A stretch of DNA of 64,000 bases, taken from contig NC_135263.1 of NCBI RefSeq assembly GCF_964204865.1, positions 498,501 through 562,500 on the forward strand. Reading direction: 5' to 3'. Position 1 is the first letter of the stretch. Each line of letters begins with the position of its first letter. Positions 12,085 to 25,351 of the stretch are shown piece by piece. The notes beneath the pieces are model-generated. The model saw only the letters and a list, made by a program, of their open reading frames with translations, did not search any database and was not told where the DNA came from. The DNA comes from Styela clava (lineage: Eukaryota > Chordata > Ascidiacea > Stolidobranchia > Styelidae). The position numbers and the translations under genes are program-made.

Positions 12085-15000
12085 TTCGAATCCAAGAATT
12101 TTGTCAGCTTTGCTTTATTGAAAGTCGATTCCCGAACAACGTAGGTTAGAATGAAGCTTCAGTCTATTCGCATCGAAATATATCCTATGCAAGCTCACTC
12201 ACTACTCTAGAGCGGAAAGGGAAGTTGTTTTCTCTTTTTTTAATTTTAGGACACGTGTTGCGTCACAAACAGGAGAGTTTGGAGAATGCTGCTCTTTTTA
12301 TCTTTATGAAACGATGTCGACGACGTCACCACCACGCCTGTGTAGAGAATTATTTGGTTGAATTTGTTGGCAAGGGTTGATTAGAATGAGCAAAATTTGA
12401 TACCAGGGTTATGCTAGTTTAAAACGGCAAAGGTTTCAAGCGTTCATTTCCTGAATTCGAACAGGTCGAAAAAGGTTAAAACACGTTTTACAGTTTAATA
12501 TATTATTTAAATCGAATTATCACAGTTAAATCAGAAATATCAAAAATTGTTATGCTTATGCAAGGTAGCAATACCCTGCTCATGTCCAATAGTTGATACG
12601 GTTTTCTGCATATCTATGTTGTTTGCAGTTTATATAACATGATGTTAAGCAAATTTAACACTGAATATATCAGTCAATGAAGCACTATCTAGATTTCTCT
12701 CAAAACTGAGACAATACACATGATACGCAACGACATTTAGAGACTTTGACATGAGTTTTAAAGTTAAAAAAAAAATATGGAAATCACTGTCTCTAGCATG
12801 CACAATTGATGTTAGCTTTTGCCGACGTTTCTAACAAAGTTTATTTGTCATTACAATAAAACATGCTCAACTGATAGAAAGCAAACAATACAATTCAGTC
12901 AATGTCTTAGATGTCAATGTCAGTGGTTTTTAACTTTTTCAGTGGAGCGGTAATATGTAGAGAGTAATATTTGGTTGGAATTGATGGCAGGGTTATGCTA
13001 GTTTAAAACGGCAAAGGTTTTAAACGTTCGTTTCCTGAAATCAAACAGGTCAAAACAGTTGAAAACAAGTTGAACAGGTTAAATTATTTTTTATTTTAAT
13101 TACTCACAGTTAAAGTAGAAATATCGGTGAATATTTTTTGTTTTTTGCAACGTGGCCCTTCCCTGCTCATTTTCAATCGATGAGACTGTTATTCGCAAAG
13201 TTACCGTATTTTGTTTGCCGTATTACATTATACAATGTCAAATGTAACACTGAATATATCAGCTAACGACCTGATTATTGTAATAACCAAAACACTCTCC
13301 GCATTTCACTGAAAACTGAACCAAAACTTGTGATAATGTAAAAAAATACCTTGATTCATGGTCATGTAACACTTTAAGACCTGGCTCTGGTGTCAGTTTT
13401 TAGTACTTTCTACAGTTTTCTTAAAACTGAGATAATAAACATACATGCCCATGAAATTAAGTGATTAGCGAAAAAGGAGCCCGCTGGATTTTATCAGTTC
13501 ATTCAAAATTATTTTTGTACTTTTTGGTTATAGAATATAAATTAATATAGAATCAAAATATAGAATATAATCAATTTCGATTTGATTTGTATATTTGATT
13601 TATTAGGGACGCCTGAACTAGTTGGCAGATATGAAGCAGCCAGGCAGGAATGATACCTGAAAGAAGCACTTTTCAGTCTTGGCTGAAATCCCCGAACCTC
13701 GAGTCCAAGTCGAGTCAATCACTGTGTTGAGACTCATCGGTGGTTAGAGTTATTACTTATCGATCTTTATCGTTAAGTATGTTGATTGGTATTTGTCTGT
13801 TTGTCAGCCTGTTTGTCTGTTAGATGCACGCGATTTATCACGAAAGCGCGGTTGAATCTGTTCCAAATTTTACATGTGCATTCATCATATCTCGTACCAG
13901 AAGCCTTTCGATTTTGCATGAATTATGTCGTATAACTAGCGAGTTTTCAATTAATTAGTGATGGGACACACTAAGCGCTGTTTTTTGGATCCCCTAACTT
14001 TCAATCGATAAGTCTTCGGTCTCCGACCGATATTTTTGTTTTATTCAGTTACTCGATCGAGTTGACATAAGATTTGGTGTTAAAATAAATTTCACGGGAT
14101 AGGGTTATTCACTACTTATGGAGGGGGTGTACGGAACTCACGGTTCCCAATGATATTTGTACGATTGATGTTAGCTTTAGCCGACGTTTCAAACAAATTT
14201 TATTTTCTATTATAATGAAGCATGTTCATCAGGTATGAAGCAAACAATACAATTCAGTCAATGTCTTTAATGTCAATAACAGTAATTTTAAGTCTTTCGG
14301 TGGAGCGGTAATATGTAGAGAGTAATATTTGGTTGAAATTGTTGGCAATGGTTAGAATGTGCAAAATATGATGCCGGGGTTATACTGGTTTAAAACGGCA
14401 AAAGTTTCAAATGGTCTCTTCCTGAAATCAAACAGGTCAAAAAAGTTGGAAACAAGTTGAACAGGTTATATTATTTACCTATCGATTACTCGCAATTAAA
14501 TCAAAAATATCAGTGAATGTTGTTGTGATATGCAACTTGGCCTTCTGCTGCTTATGTACAATCGCTGAGACCCCATGACTATTTTGTTTGCCGTTCATAC
14601 AGGGCGTCTCAAAAGTAAGTATACACTTTTAATTTTTATTTTATTTTCAAGTACCATAGAGCGTTCATTCTTTGAGAAGCATAGTATGCATAAGTAGTAA
14701 AATTTAGGTATTGTTTGCATTTTTCATCAACCCACAGAATGACAAGGAGATTAACCCCTAAAATATAGTGAAAATTGGTTACCGGTCTTTGTAGAGTATA
14801 AGATTAGTTAACCAGTTCGACGAGGATAGGATTTACCGAGCCCGAGACAAATTCCAATATTTGATACTTTGAACTCTTTATTCCTCTTTCACTATGCAAA
14901 TGGAACCCTTTCCGTTGTTTTTTCAATCTTTAAACCCCTTTATCTCCTATGGTCCGGATCCAATTTTGGACTCCTCATAGAAAATGTCATAACTTTATTT

Positions 15001-15757
15001 TCAAACATGCTACAATCTTCCCTCAACTACCGCCGAAAAGCTGATTTTCAGCGCCATATGCGTGCGTTCGCGCTGTTATTGCAGCTGTTATACGCGTCAC
15101 GCCAGTCAGCAAAACGAGACATTTTTGAAATTTTTTTGAAAAAATATTGCTCACGATTTGCTCTAGTAGGAAAAGTAAGATAGATAAAAGAAATAAGAAA
15201 ATATTTCTAAAATGAGCATGATTATATCTCTCATTTGAGAGATCACTGGAGTGAAGCTTGAAAGCGGAATGAATAACGTTTTATTACAGAGAATAATAGC
15301 GCAACCTACTTTCGCATATCGCGCGAATTGTCTGGCTTCTTTTTTTGTTTATTATATGCCAAAGAAATGTTTGCGCGTTGGTTTCGTATGCTTTTGCTAT
15401 CAACAACACTCCAATTCTTTATATGTATCAAAGATTTGACCCATTTATACCCATATAATTCACAATCTACCAAAATAGACAATATATGAAAATAACATGA
15501 TGCGTTTGCCAAGATTGCGAACACTTGTATCATGCGTGGATCATGCTTGGGTGATCAAAACGATTCTATTTTAATGCCGGAATACGTTGACCACATCATA
15601 ACCCCGAAAATAACTATTACTGTCATGTTATGGCCAAGTAAGAGGGGGTACGAATATATTTATCATCAGGAAAAGAACGGTAATAGGTGCTCAAAGTTCC
15701 CACTCTAGCTTTTGCGAGGTTTGAATACTGGTTCAGTACGATAGCAAAGATAACTCA
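12085..15757. other. intergenic, repeat mosaic
   Basis: Upstream side of gene A. Three diverged copies of one repeat are visible at about 12340-12560, 12960-13150 and 14310-14530 (shared 'tatttggttgaaattgttggca' region and 'gttatgctagtttaaaacgg'); the same block occurs in the 0-3 kb satellite. A Tc1/mariner-like end 'cagggcgtctcaaaa' sits at about 14601. A 104-codon frame at 14869-15183 (plus) has no family resemblance and I do not call it a gene. Confidence 0.6.
13750..13968. repeat. dispersed repeat, copy 1
   Basis: About 220 bp that recurs at 38283-38513. Shared blocks are 'ttacttatcgatctt', 'gtatgttgat.ggtatttg', a (TGTT/TGTC) run, 'catgtgcattcatcatatct' and 'attaattagtgat'. Non-coding; class not determined. 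Confidence 0.8.
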
Positions 15758-18700
15758 CAAATGATCGAGTCAATGTTTATTATCATGTTTGGTTATATAC
15801 AGAAATCACATGGTGACAGCTATGAATTTATTTACTGAGCAAAAAGGGTCGACCAGTTCAAATCATGGGTTATACGATTAATAATAGTAAAGGAAAAATA
15901 TAAGTAAGTCATAATAAGTAGAAGCAAGATTTCTCTGTTAAAACAAATGTGTGGCATTTTATTTGGTCTAATTATAATATCAGGCCGACATCAGGCGACC
16001 AATTCAATAAAATATACGGTTAATAATAGTAAAGTAATAATATATAATTAAGCAGTTGGGAAATCCGAGGGTTTTCGCAAATTCTTTTTAGCATGGTTCT
16101 CTGAAATGGCGGAACCCGTTTTTAGCGAGTTCGATTCAAAAGAGAACCTGTTTTTAAATTTTTAATTCGGCACTGAACGTAAGTAACAATAAGTAGAAGC
16201 AAGTTTCATTTATTAAGACAAACATACATGTGTGGCCTTTGTCTAATCACAGGCGATATCAGGATGGAATGACAAATGCACAAATTAAAATATTAGTAAT
16301 TTAACTTTCATAAACACGTAATTCAGTCTCCTCTTATAAATAAAATCAGGTTTCGATGCTTGAAAAACAGACTTTGTAAAATATGCGATATAATGAAATT
16401 GAAGAGTAATTCAAAATTGGATCATTTATGGGCCACTTATGAATTTTGCATAATCAGACATGGGCCTCTGATAACTATAACATTTAAGAACTGATATTTT
16501 ATAAAATCAACGGCCATAGAAAAGCAAACAAAAACTTTAGTAAAATCTATATAGATAACAACAAGTTATTCAACTGTTTTTGTCTTTTACTTTATTTAAC
16601 CCGTCAACGAAGTTCTGTCAGATTTTGATCTGGTTTTATATTTCACATATGACACCGTAGGTTGTGTAGGATGGTGGATCATTGAACATTCCCTGATATG
16701 CATCCCCTGGATCTTTATTGACAAGAACAACAACTTTTGTGCGCGATGCTTCGGATCTCGGATAAGTAGGATTCCACACTTCTGTTGCTATAGTGATTGG
16801 TCTTCCACTTGAAAGCAAAAGCTGATTGTTCTGTAACAATTGAACAAATAGTTATAAAATCTGTTGCTTGAAATATTAATGCGACTGACATATTGTGAAA
16901 AGATTTGATTGCAGTGATTCCATAATAAAAGTAGCCAGCATAGACGAAGTATGGTGAGTAATGTGTCACCCATGTGTTTTGAACTGCATGAAAATGGGCG
17001 AAAACCAGAAATCAATGAATTTCAAATTCAAAAATATTCGTAGGCTATGACGACACAATATATTGTAAATTGTATTTCTATATTTTAGGTTTTTCTAAGT
17101 ATCCAATCTTCTAATAAATCATAATGCATCGTTCGGCTGCCCATTATTTGGAAATTCTATCAAAAAAACGCTTTTGGCCAATTGTCGACCCGGTTAACTT
17201 AATAAAATCAGTCAACCTTTGCTGAGATTGTGATCCATCAACTGACCTTATACTCTATCCCAGTCCAGATCCAAATCCCTATCTCACCAGCAGGGATCAG
17301 TGTACGTAGATGAGGGATCAGCAGCTGGTAATGCTTGAGGTCGTAAATATTCGCGGGTTTTCCGTTGATTGATTTGCAGATTGATTTAGCTTTGTTGAAA
17401 TTGACGCTTCATGCACCATACACAACTGCTTGGTAGCATTTTTTCTTGTATGTGACGTCACACTTTTCTAAAAATATTATTGTGGCCATTGAATATTTTA
17501 TGTTAATAATGACAGCGCCTTCTGGAATAACGTCAAAAAATCTGGGAATAAAATTTGTAGGTTTGTTAGTTCAATGCGATTTCCTCCTGGATTCTATTGA
17601 TTCTAGGGAGAGAAAAGTCGATAAGACGAGCTAACAACGGCGGAAATATCCCGTTTCAGAGTGCAAGTTCAGATTATGGTGGTGAAAGGAGTCGTAACCG
17701 ACTAGTGGTGGAGTTAACCACGCAGCGACGACCAGGGGCGCAATAAATCTATTTTTAAACCTACGCGCCTGCTATTCCTAGCGATTTGACGGGTGTGGCA
17801 TATTTTATAGTTATATCATAAAACACAAATATAAATTACTTTCAGCCTTTATCTTCTCATCACGACTCTTCTTAATCAGTCTGACGATATCTGTAAGAAA
17901 ATTGATTTATTTGTGAGTAAGGAAAGACGTTTTGAATCAGTCTTGCCATGTTGTTTTTTCTCGTATGACATTAAATACCTTGACCTAACCATAATATGAC
18001 AACAGCATATAAAAGCGTTGATATTTTTTTTTCAGCAAAGTCCAGATCTATAATTTATCTATCCTGATATATAATATTAATCACAAAAATCGTTGTGAAT
18101 GAGTTTTGCCAAACTTTTTAGAAGATTGAAAATAACAGGCAATTGAAATGCAATGCCAGAAATTTTTTAGAAAGCGGCGTTTCACCAAATAAGAGTCTAA
18201 TTCGGAATTAAAAGTCTTAATTGAAAACTATTACTCTTTGACAGTTTATTTTGAACCCGTGCGTAAATATGAATCAAAGTCATATGTTTAGTGCAGGGTA
18301 ATTATTTGTGAACCCAAAACACATCATAAGGTAGGAAGAACTCACCGGATCCATCGTTTTTCTGTGAAATTAATAAAAAATGCGAATGATTGGTAAAGTA
18401 ATTATAACACGTAGGTTGTATTAGATTTTATTATTTGCGTGACATGCATGCAGAAGTCGGATTTAAAATTATTTACACGATTCAGAAAATAAAAGCTTCC
18501 AGTCAGTTGAAAAATTATTGTTCCTTGAACAGTGGTTCCCAAATCGTGGCTTAATTACTACCCGCGTAACAATTTAAAATGGCCCGCCGAACTTGAGTGA
18601 AATAGTTTAACAGTTTATGTTTTTTTCTTTTTGTGTTCTAGATACAGGTAATTGTTACATCACCATTACAGTTTAAGCACGTGCATATTCGTAACAATTC

Positions 18701-19030
18701 AGTTCGGTATCGTAACAGGTATCTACGGGCGCATCTCTATCCCGGACCAGGAATATCCTCCTGCTTCTAGTTTTTCCCGCTGTCAACCAACTTTACTGGA
18801 GAGATCATTGTCTGCCCGCCCTAAGCCTTGTTTGGAGTCAAAGTGTGAAAATGCCCGATTAAAAAAATAGCAATTGTGATTTTACCTCGCAATCCCCAAT
18901 TTGAACGAGTTTTCCATTCACGATCTTTGAAACGCAGGCTCCAGCTGTCAGAAAAAACGTAAAGTTAAATATAACGACATCTTGTGCCAATTGCGACAAC
19001 ACTGATAGAGAGTGATATTTTTTAAAATAA
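15758..19030. repeat. tandem segmental duplication, left copy (gene B)
   Basis: This segment and 19981-23410 share order and sequence over the 3' flank, introns and exons of lectin-like genes B and C ('gtttattatcatgtttggtt' at both left ends). The offset drifts from about 4.1 kb at the stop codons to 4.4 kb at exon 2 through indels. Similarity ends just upstream of exon 2, so gene B did not keep the signal-peptide exon. Confidence 0.85.
16636..18944 (-). pseudogene. C-type-lectin-like pseudogene, gene B
   Basis: Exons matching gene C are 18886-18944, 18346-18361 (16 nt), 17840-17890, 17247-17467 and 16636-16830. Splice sites and phases are all kept. The lectin-like exon has an in-frame TGA at about 17409-17411, where gene C has ACC (Thr) in the stretch AYDVTNVNF. 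Downstream of the stop the frame is intact and similar (ICKSINGKPANIYDLKHYQL, WTGIEYK, final GVICEI). No exon like gene C's signal-peptide exon is found upstream. The nearest ATG-bearing frame with a donor (about 19048-19095) is not hydrophobic and is not homologous. One clean nonsense change in a well-preserved exon suggests recent loss, or a segregating null allele. Confidence 0.78.
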
Positions 19031-19044
19031 CATGTAATACCTAA

Positions 19045-19980
19045 TAGTCCTATCACAGGTTCGACGGATGCGTTGGATTGTGCTAAACTAAACATCAGAA
19101 CAGGATTCCAATTTTGGCCGGAATAGTACTACACGCCAAGAGCACTAGACAGCCCGAAAATTTAATAATCGTTACAGACGTATTCGGCAAACTTTATGTA
19201 GTACCGGACCAAAGATACATTTCCAGAAGCGTGTGCGCCACATTAATTTCTGTCTATTGACAATCGTTGCACTGAACTTCAAAATATGGTGAACCTGCAA
19301 TGAGGTGTGTTTGCGATCATAAAATAAATAAATGTGAAATATCGATTTGACCACGAATATCACAACACTTATAACAGTGTTTGTTAGCATATCGAAAGTA
19401 TACAGGGTGTCCATAAAGTTCATTTCCATTTTTGTTATGAAGTTAGTTCTCAATATATCTTGACCCGGTTTGTTGGTTTTTTGAAAAATTTCAAAACTTT
19501 ACGGACACCCTATATATTCGAAGCTGTAGAAAAATGAAATCCGTTCTTATTGTTGGTTTTAGTTCAGAATGGTTCTGTTAAATGAGGGAACCCGTTGTTA
19601 GCGATTTCGATACAAAAGAGAACTCGTTTTGGAACTTTGAATTCTACCACTGAAAGTAAGTAATAATAAGCAAAAGCAAGTTTCATTTTTAGACAAGTCT
19701 TTAACCATGTTCAATTTTGATCACAGTCTAGATGGGCAAAATTTTTGGCCCCTAAAAAAACGAAAAAAGGCGAGTCAAATGCAAACCACGGCTTCTCGTC
19801 CGGTTACCAGTACCGTGTTGGGTCATATTAGACAGTAGGTTTGGGCAGAGAATCTCAATATATTGTTTCATGTGTAATCTGTGAACAAGGGTAGAAACAA
19901 CGCCTTTCCCAGCTCTCTGGTTTTCATCCGCTTCTCTGATAACTGACTCACTGGTTCAGAACAAGAACAAAGAAACCCAC
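19045..19980. other. spacer between duplicated lectin-like units
   Basis: No gene is recognised. The stretch holds a short palindromic MITE (19401-19514) and fragments of dispersed repeats (for example 'gtccggttaccagtaccgtg' near 19800). A 93-codon minus-strand frame overlapping the MITE end is not credible. Confidence 0.55.
19401..19514. mobile_element. Tc1/mariner-like palindromic MITE, ~112 bp
   Basis: Ends are ACAGGGTGTCCATAAAGTT and its inverse AACTTTACGGACACCCTAT, flanked by TA. A related longer left end with 'gttctcaatatatctt' occurs at about 58048 in a RAB9 intron, and a cousin lies at 32820-33017. Non-coding. Confidence 0.75.
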
Positions 19981-22900
19981 AAATGATCGAATCAATGTTT
20001 ATTATCATGTTTGGTTATATACAGAAATCACATGGAGACAGCTATGAATTTATTTACTGAGCAAAAAGGTTTCAATAGACAAGGCGACCAATTCAATGCA
20101 TGGGTTATACGGTTATTTATAAAATAATAGTAAAGGAACAATGTATAAGTAAGCAGTGGCAGGATTCAAGGGGCTCCCGCAAACCGTTTCTGTTTTTTTT
20201 TATGATTTAGTTCAGCATGTTTCTCCAAAATGAGAGAACCCGTTGTTGTTAAGTTCGATGCAAAAGAGAACCCGTTCTTAGATTTTTGAATTCTGCCACT
20301 GAAATTAAGTGATAATAAGTAAAAGCAAGTTTCATTTATTACGACGAGCATACTTGTGTGGCCTTTATCTAATTATAATCACAGACCGACTTCAGTGTGG
20401 AATAAAAATTCATAAGTAAAAATATCAGTAACTTAACTTTTATAAACACGTAATTTAGTCTCCTCTCATAAATAAAATCACGTTTTAAAGGTTTTAATGC
20501 TTGGAAAACAGTCTTTGTAAAAATATGCGATTTAGTAAAATTGAAGAGTAATTTAAGATCAGATCGTTCACGGGCAGCTTATAAATTTTGCATAATCAGA
20601 CATGGACCTATCATAATTTGAACATTTAGAACAACGGCCATAGAAAAGCAAACGAAAATTTTAATGAAAATCTATATAGATAACAACAGTCATTTAACTG
20701 TTTTTGTCTTTTCTATCATTGAATCCGTCAACAAAGTTCTGTCAGGTTTTGATCTGGTTTTATATTTCACAGATGACACCGTGGAATGAGGAGGATGGGT
20801 ATTTATTGATCATTCCCTGATATGCATTCTCTGGATCTTTATCGACATAAACACCAACATTTGTCCACGATGCTTCGGATCCCGGAGATTTAGGATACCA
20901 CACTTCTGTTGCTATAGTGATTGGTCTTCCATTGGACAACAAAAGCTGATTGTTCTGTCACAATTGAATAAACAGTTTTTAATATCTGTTGCTTGCAATG
21001 TTAATACAACTGACATATTAGATGAAGAATGAAAATATTTGCGTGTAGGAAAAGACTCCATAGTAAAGGTTGTCAGCATAGACGTATGGGGGGTAACGTT
21101 ACATAAAAATGGGTAAAAAGCAGAAATTAATGAATTAAAAATGCTAAAATATTTGAAAATTAAAAAAAACACGATCGGACGACTCGGATATGACGTCATA
21201 ATATCTTGGAAATCATGTTTAATATGTTTAATTTTTTTTAAACGCCCAAATTAACAATAAGGCATCGTTTACCTGCCCATCATTTGATACTTTTAATAAT
21301 AAACCGCTTTTGGAAAATTGTACCCAAGATGAAGTTTACAAGAAAGAGTCAAACTCTGCTGAGATTGTGATCCATCAACTGACCTTATACTCCATTCCAG
21401 TCCAGATGTCAATCAATCCCCAACCACCAGGAATCAGTGAACGTAGATAAGGGAGCATCAGCTGGTAATGCTTGAGGTCGTAAATATTCGCGGGTTTTCC
21501 GTTCATTGATTTGCAGATTGCTTTGGCATCGTTGAAGTTAACGTTGGTTACATCATACGCAACTGCTCGGTAGCATTTTTTCTTGTATGTGACGTCACAC
21601 TTATCTGAAAACATTATTGTTGACATTGAATATTTAATTTAATAAATGACACCTTCAGAAATGACGTCATAGAATCTGGGAATAAAAGTCGGTTTTTTAG
21701 TTCAATTCAACTTCCTCCTGAATCAATTCTAGGGAGAGAAAAGCCGATAAGACAAACTAAGAACGGCGGAACAGATTGTTCAGATGCATGGCGGTGGACG
21801 GAGTCGTAACCGACTAGTGGTGGGGTTAATCACGCAGCGACGACCCGGAGTCCAATGGACCTTTCCCCGAGCATCGACTTCCTTGTTTACTTCGTGACAT
21901 TGGCTAATCAGCAAGATGCAAAAAGTGACGTAACAATGCCCCCTTTTTGCATCCGCTCAGACACTTTTCTCACTCAGACAGATTTTCAAGCGTGATTGTA
22001 AACATTACCTCGTTTTCGCGTTTTTGAACTCTATTCGTTAGTTTTCAGTTGTGTTTTGGGAACTTGGATAAAAATCAGATAATTCAATGATCACTTAGTT
22101 TTTCTAGGAGTTTTAATTTAATTGCAGTAATAAAAGTTAGTGTAGAAATAGCTGTGATAGACTAGCCTGAAATTTTTTACCGGTACTTTTAAAAAACAGA
22201 TTGTTGTATGCGATGAAACATAAGGATGGTTTGAAACACATACCCCATTTTACAGGCGCCAACTCGCAAAAGCACTCTTAAAATAGCCCTGACAATTTTG
22301 CAATGGTGAAGTGTAGGGAGAATTTTCCGAGGGTCAAAGGTCGGGGAAAGGTCCATACTTGTAATATTAGGTAAGTTAAATCTATTTTTAAACCCACGCG
22401 ACATCCATTTCTAGCGCTTGGCGGTTGTGGCATCTTCTATAGTCAAATCGTAAAACACAAATATAAATTACTTTCAGCCTTTATCTTTTCATCACGACTC
22501 TTCTTAATCAGTCTGACGATATCTGTAAGAAAATTGATTTATTTGTGAGTAAGGAAAGGCGTTTTTAAATCAGTCTTGCCATGTTATTTTTTTTCGTATG
22601 ACATTAAATAACTTTAACTAACCATAATATGACAACATACGACATATAGAAGCGTTGTTGATATTTTTTTTTTAGCAAAGTCCAGATCTAGAATTTATCT
22701 ATCCTGATATATATTATTAGTCACAAAAATCGTTGTGAATGAGTTTTGCCAAACTTTTTTAGAAGATTGAAAATTACAGGCAATTGAAATGCAATGCCAG
22801 AAAAATGCATGTCATATGTTTAGTGCAAGGTAAATATTTTTTAACCCAAAATAATCATAGAGTAGGAAGAACTCACCGGATCCATCGTTTTTCTGTGAAA

Positions 22901-23410
22901 TAAATAAAAAATGCAAATGAATGGTAAAGTAATTATAACACGTAGGTTGTATCAGATATTATTAGTTGTGTGACATGCATGCAGAAGTCGGATTTAAAAT
23001 TGTTTACACGATTCAGAAAATAAAAGCTTCCAGTCAGTTAAAAAATTAGCGTTTCTTGAACAGTGGTTCCCAAATCGCGGCTGGCGGGCTAATTACTACC
23101 CGCGTAACAATTTAAAATGGCCCGCGTACTCGAGCGAAATAGTTTAACAGTTTATGTTTTTATTTTTGTGTTCTAGATGCCGCTAATTAGAGAGAGATCG
23201 TTGCCTGCTTGCCCAAAGTCTTGTTTGGAGTCAAAGTGTGAAAATGCCCGATTAAAATAATAGCAACTGTAATTTTACCTCGCAATCTCCAACTTGAACG
23301 AGTTTCCCATTCACGATCTTGGAAACGCAGGCTCCAGCTGTCAAAAATAAAACGTGAAGTTAAATATAACGACATCTTGCGCCAATTGCAACAATGATAG
23401 AGAATGATAT
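19981..23410. repeat. tandem segmental duplication, right copy (gene C)
   Basis: The right-hand copy of the segment described at 15758-19030; it carries the intact gene C. It also contains a copy of a dispersed repeat (about 21770-21860, 'gagtcgtaaccgactagtgg') that is present at the equivalent place in the left copy (17690-17740), so that insertion predates the duplication. Confidence 0.83.
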
Positions 23411-23591
23411 TAATAAATGATTTAAGAATCTCCGGTATTGTGGCATTCTTGGCCTCAGAAGCCAGGCATGCAATTCAGTGTTACAAAATATAACAGTGAT
23501 TTTATCCAAAACAAATTTTACCGGGTAGTTTTTGCTTCGCATACAATCCATAGATGAGAGAGATGAACAAAATAATTTTGACGAAGTCCAT
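20760..23591 (-). CDS. secreted C-type-lectin-like protein, gene C
   Basis: Six exons: 23522-23591, 23279-23337, 22877-22892 (a 16-nt microexon), 22472-22522, 21384-21604 and 20760-20954. The sum is 612 nt, giving 203 residues with every phase compatible. Exon 1 is a signal peptide (MDFVKIILFISLIYGLYA). Exon 2 has a two-Cys segment (ACVSKIVNGKLVQVGDCE). Exon 4 is a basic helical linker (IVRLIKKSRDEKIKAE). The last two exons form a C-type-lectin-like domain: KCDVTYKKKCY (long-form N-terminal disulphide pair), AKAICK, WTGMEYK in the WIGL position, and GVICEI at the extreme C-terminus. No EPN or QPD motif is visible and the usual inner Cys pair is not seen, so sugar binding is uncertain. Probably an ascidian-type secreted lectin-like factor, perhaps humoral or immune. 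Its neighbour gene B is its broken twin. Confidence 0.85.
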
Positions 23592-24056
23592 GTTTATTTC
23601 TAGAAAGGCTTGATGACACAACTAAAGGCTTAGTTATAAAGTGAATATCTGTAAAAATATTTTAAGGCTTTTATATGTTCGGTGCCGCCATAATTAGATG
23701 ACTAAATTGAGATTTGCTACTACTGCTAGTGCTCATACCTCAAGTCTTACAAATATTCCCTCACTGCTCATTTTATCACTATTTAATCCTCAACCCTTCT
23801 TCGCGTAGCAACCATTTACGTCATTTCCTCTGTCACATTGTAATTCATTTTGCTTGCGGCAAAAAGTGATAATGAGTCACCCATCTTGCCAAGAAAACCA
23901 ATTGTATTATTGTTTTGCATTTTATCGACATGCAGATAGGAATTTTATGCACGCTCTAACAACGTGACTGAAATCATATGTATTGTCTTGTTTTGCGTGA
24001 TTCCCAAAGCTACATCTCGTGTGAAACTCGTGAGGATTTTCAGAATGTCATGAGTT

Positions 24057-24166
24057 GGTGCTCCCGAGGTATATGTACCAAGATGGCGCACAACCTGAAC
24101 ATAGTATGTGTCCAAGTTACGGTTCAGGTTGTGCGTCATCTTGGTGCGAACACATCTGGAGCGCCC
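24057..24166. mobile_element. palindromic MITE, copy 1
   Basis: Arms 'accaagatggcgcacaacct' and, inverted, 'aggttgtgcgtcatcttggt', enclosed by GGTGCTCCCGAG- and -GGAGCGCCC ends. The whole is about 110 bp and folds back on itself. Further copies are at 25352-25461 and 27536-27649, with a longer relative at 33647-33890. Confidence 0.8.
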
Positions 24167-25351
24167 ATTAGTTTAATATTGAAGCCCGCACTCGATCGAA
24201 ACAAGGAAATATTCTAGTCTTATGGCACAGGCACAGGCAATTTGAGTCTTTAAAAATGGCTGCTAATTAAATCCCCTAGATATGCCATAAAATCTCTACA
24301 AAATATAAAATTAAGATTTTCGATCTCATTTTGCATTTAGATCGGGCTTTCAGTGTCTGATTTCAAAGGACTTTGTTCTGGGTAAAGATGTGAAACTTCT
24401 CATGGAAACAATTTGGAAATCAAACAATTTACAGTGACGTTTGACCCGAGAAAATCTCTGATCATTTAATTATTGATTTACCAAATTTCCATGATTAACA
24501 ACTGAATATATGTTGTGTTGGAAATATTTAGAATTAAACGGGGAAAAGAAACCGATAGGACGGCATGCAATATTTTGAGTGCCAAGTTCGACAAGTCAGT
24601 GAAACGACCAATATGATATCGGTTAAAATGAACCTCGACTCAACCTATTTGGGAGCAGTTTCGTGGTTTTGCGTTTCGCTGACTTTGAAGTTTCTACGCC
24701 ACGCGTAAGTCGAAAGGTCTGCGTTGTTTTGAGTCATTTCCCATTGCTATATTTAACTGCAGAAAGGTAAAAGCAAGGACGTTCAATTCAGAAACTAAAA
24801 TTTGAATCATTCAATGTCTGAATATGTAGTTGGAAGCAATTTTTATGATCGTATTCGCTTTAAACAAGATTCGTGAAAAAAGACGCAATAACATTAATAA
24901 TATTTAAGGAGAGGCTTTACGATATTAGTCGGTGTTCCACCTAAATAATTTTAAGCCTACTGGAACTCAAATGTTTTTGATTTTGAATCACAACTACCAA
25001 ATTTACACATTCCTGTCCCTATTTCATTTATAATTGCTTGTCCTCATACCTCAAGCCTTACAAATAATCTCTTACTGCGCATTTTATCACTGTTTTATCC
25101 TGAACCCTTTTTCGCGTAGCAACCATTTACGTCATTTCCTCTGCCACATTGAAATTATTTTGTTTGGCTGAAAGAAGTGAAGATGAGTCACCCATCTTGC
25201 AAAGAAAACCAGTTGCATTATCGACATGTAAATAGGAATTTTATGCACACACTAGCAATGTGACTGAAATGATATGTATTGTCTTGTTTCGAGTGATTCC
25301 AAAGCTACATCTCGTGTGAAACTCGTGAGGATTTTCAGAATGTCATGAGTT

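Noticed and set aside
14869-15183. 104-codon plus-strand open frame
   Set aside because: AT-rich chance frame in repeat DNA; no domain, signal peptide or splice context, and not kept in the related repeat copies.
19048-19095. Signal-peptide exon of gene B (MFSLAQSNASVEPVIGLLG)
   Set aside because: Not hydrophobic enough and not related to the gene C exon; sequence similarity between the two copies ends before this point.
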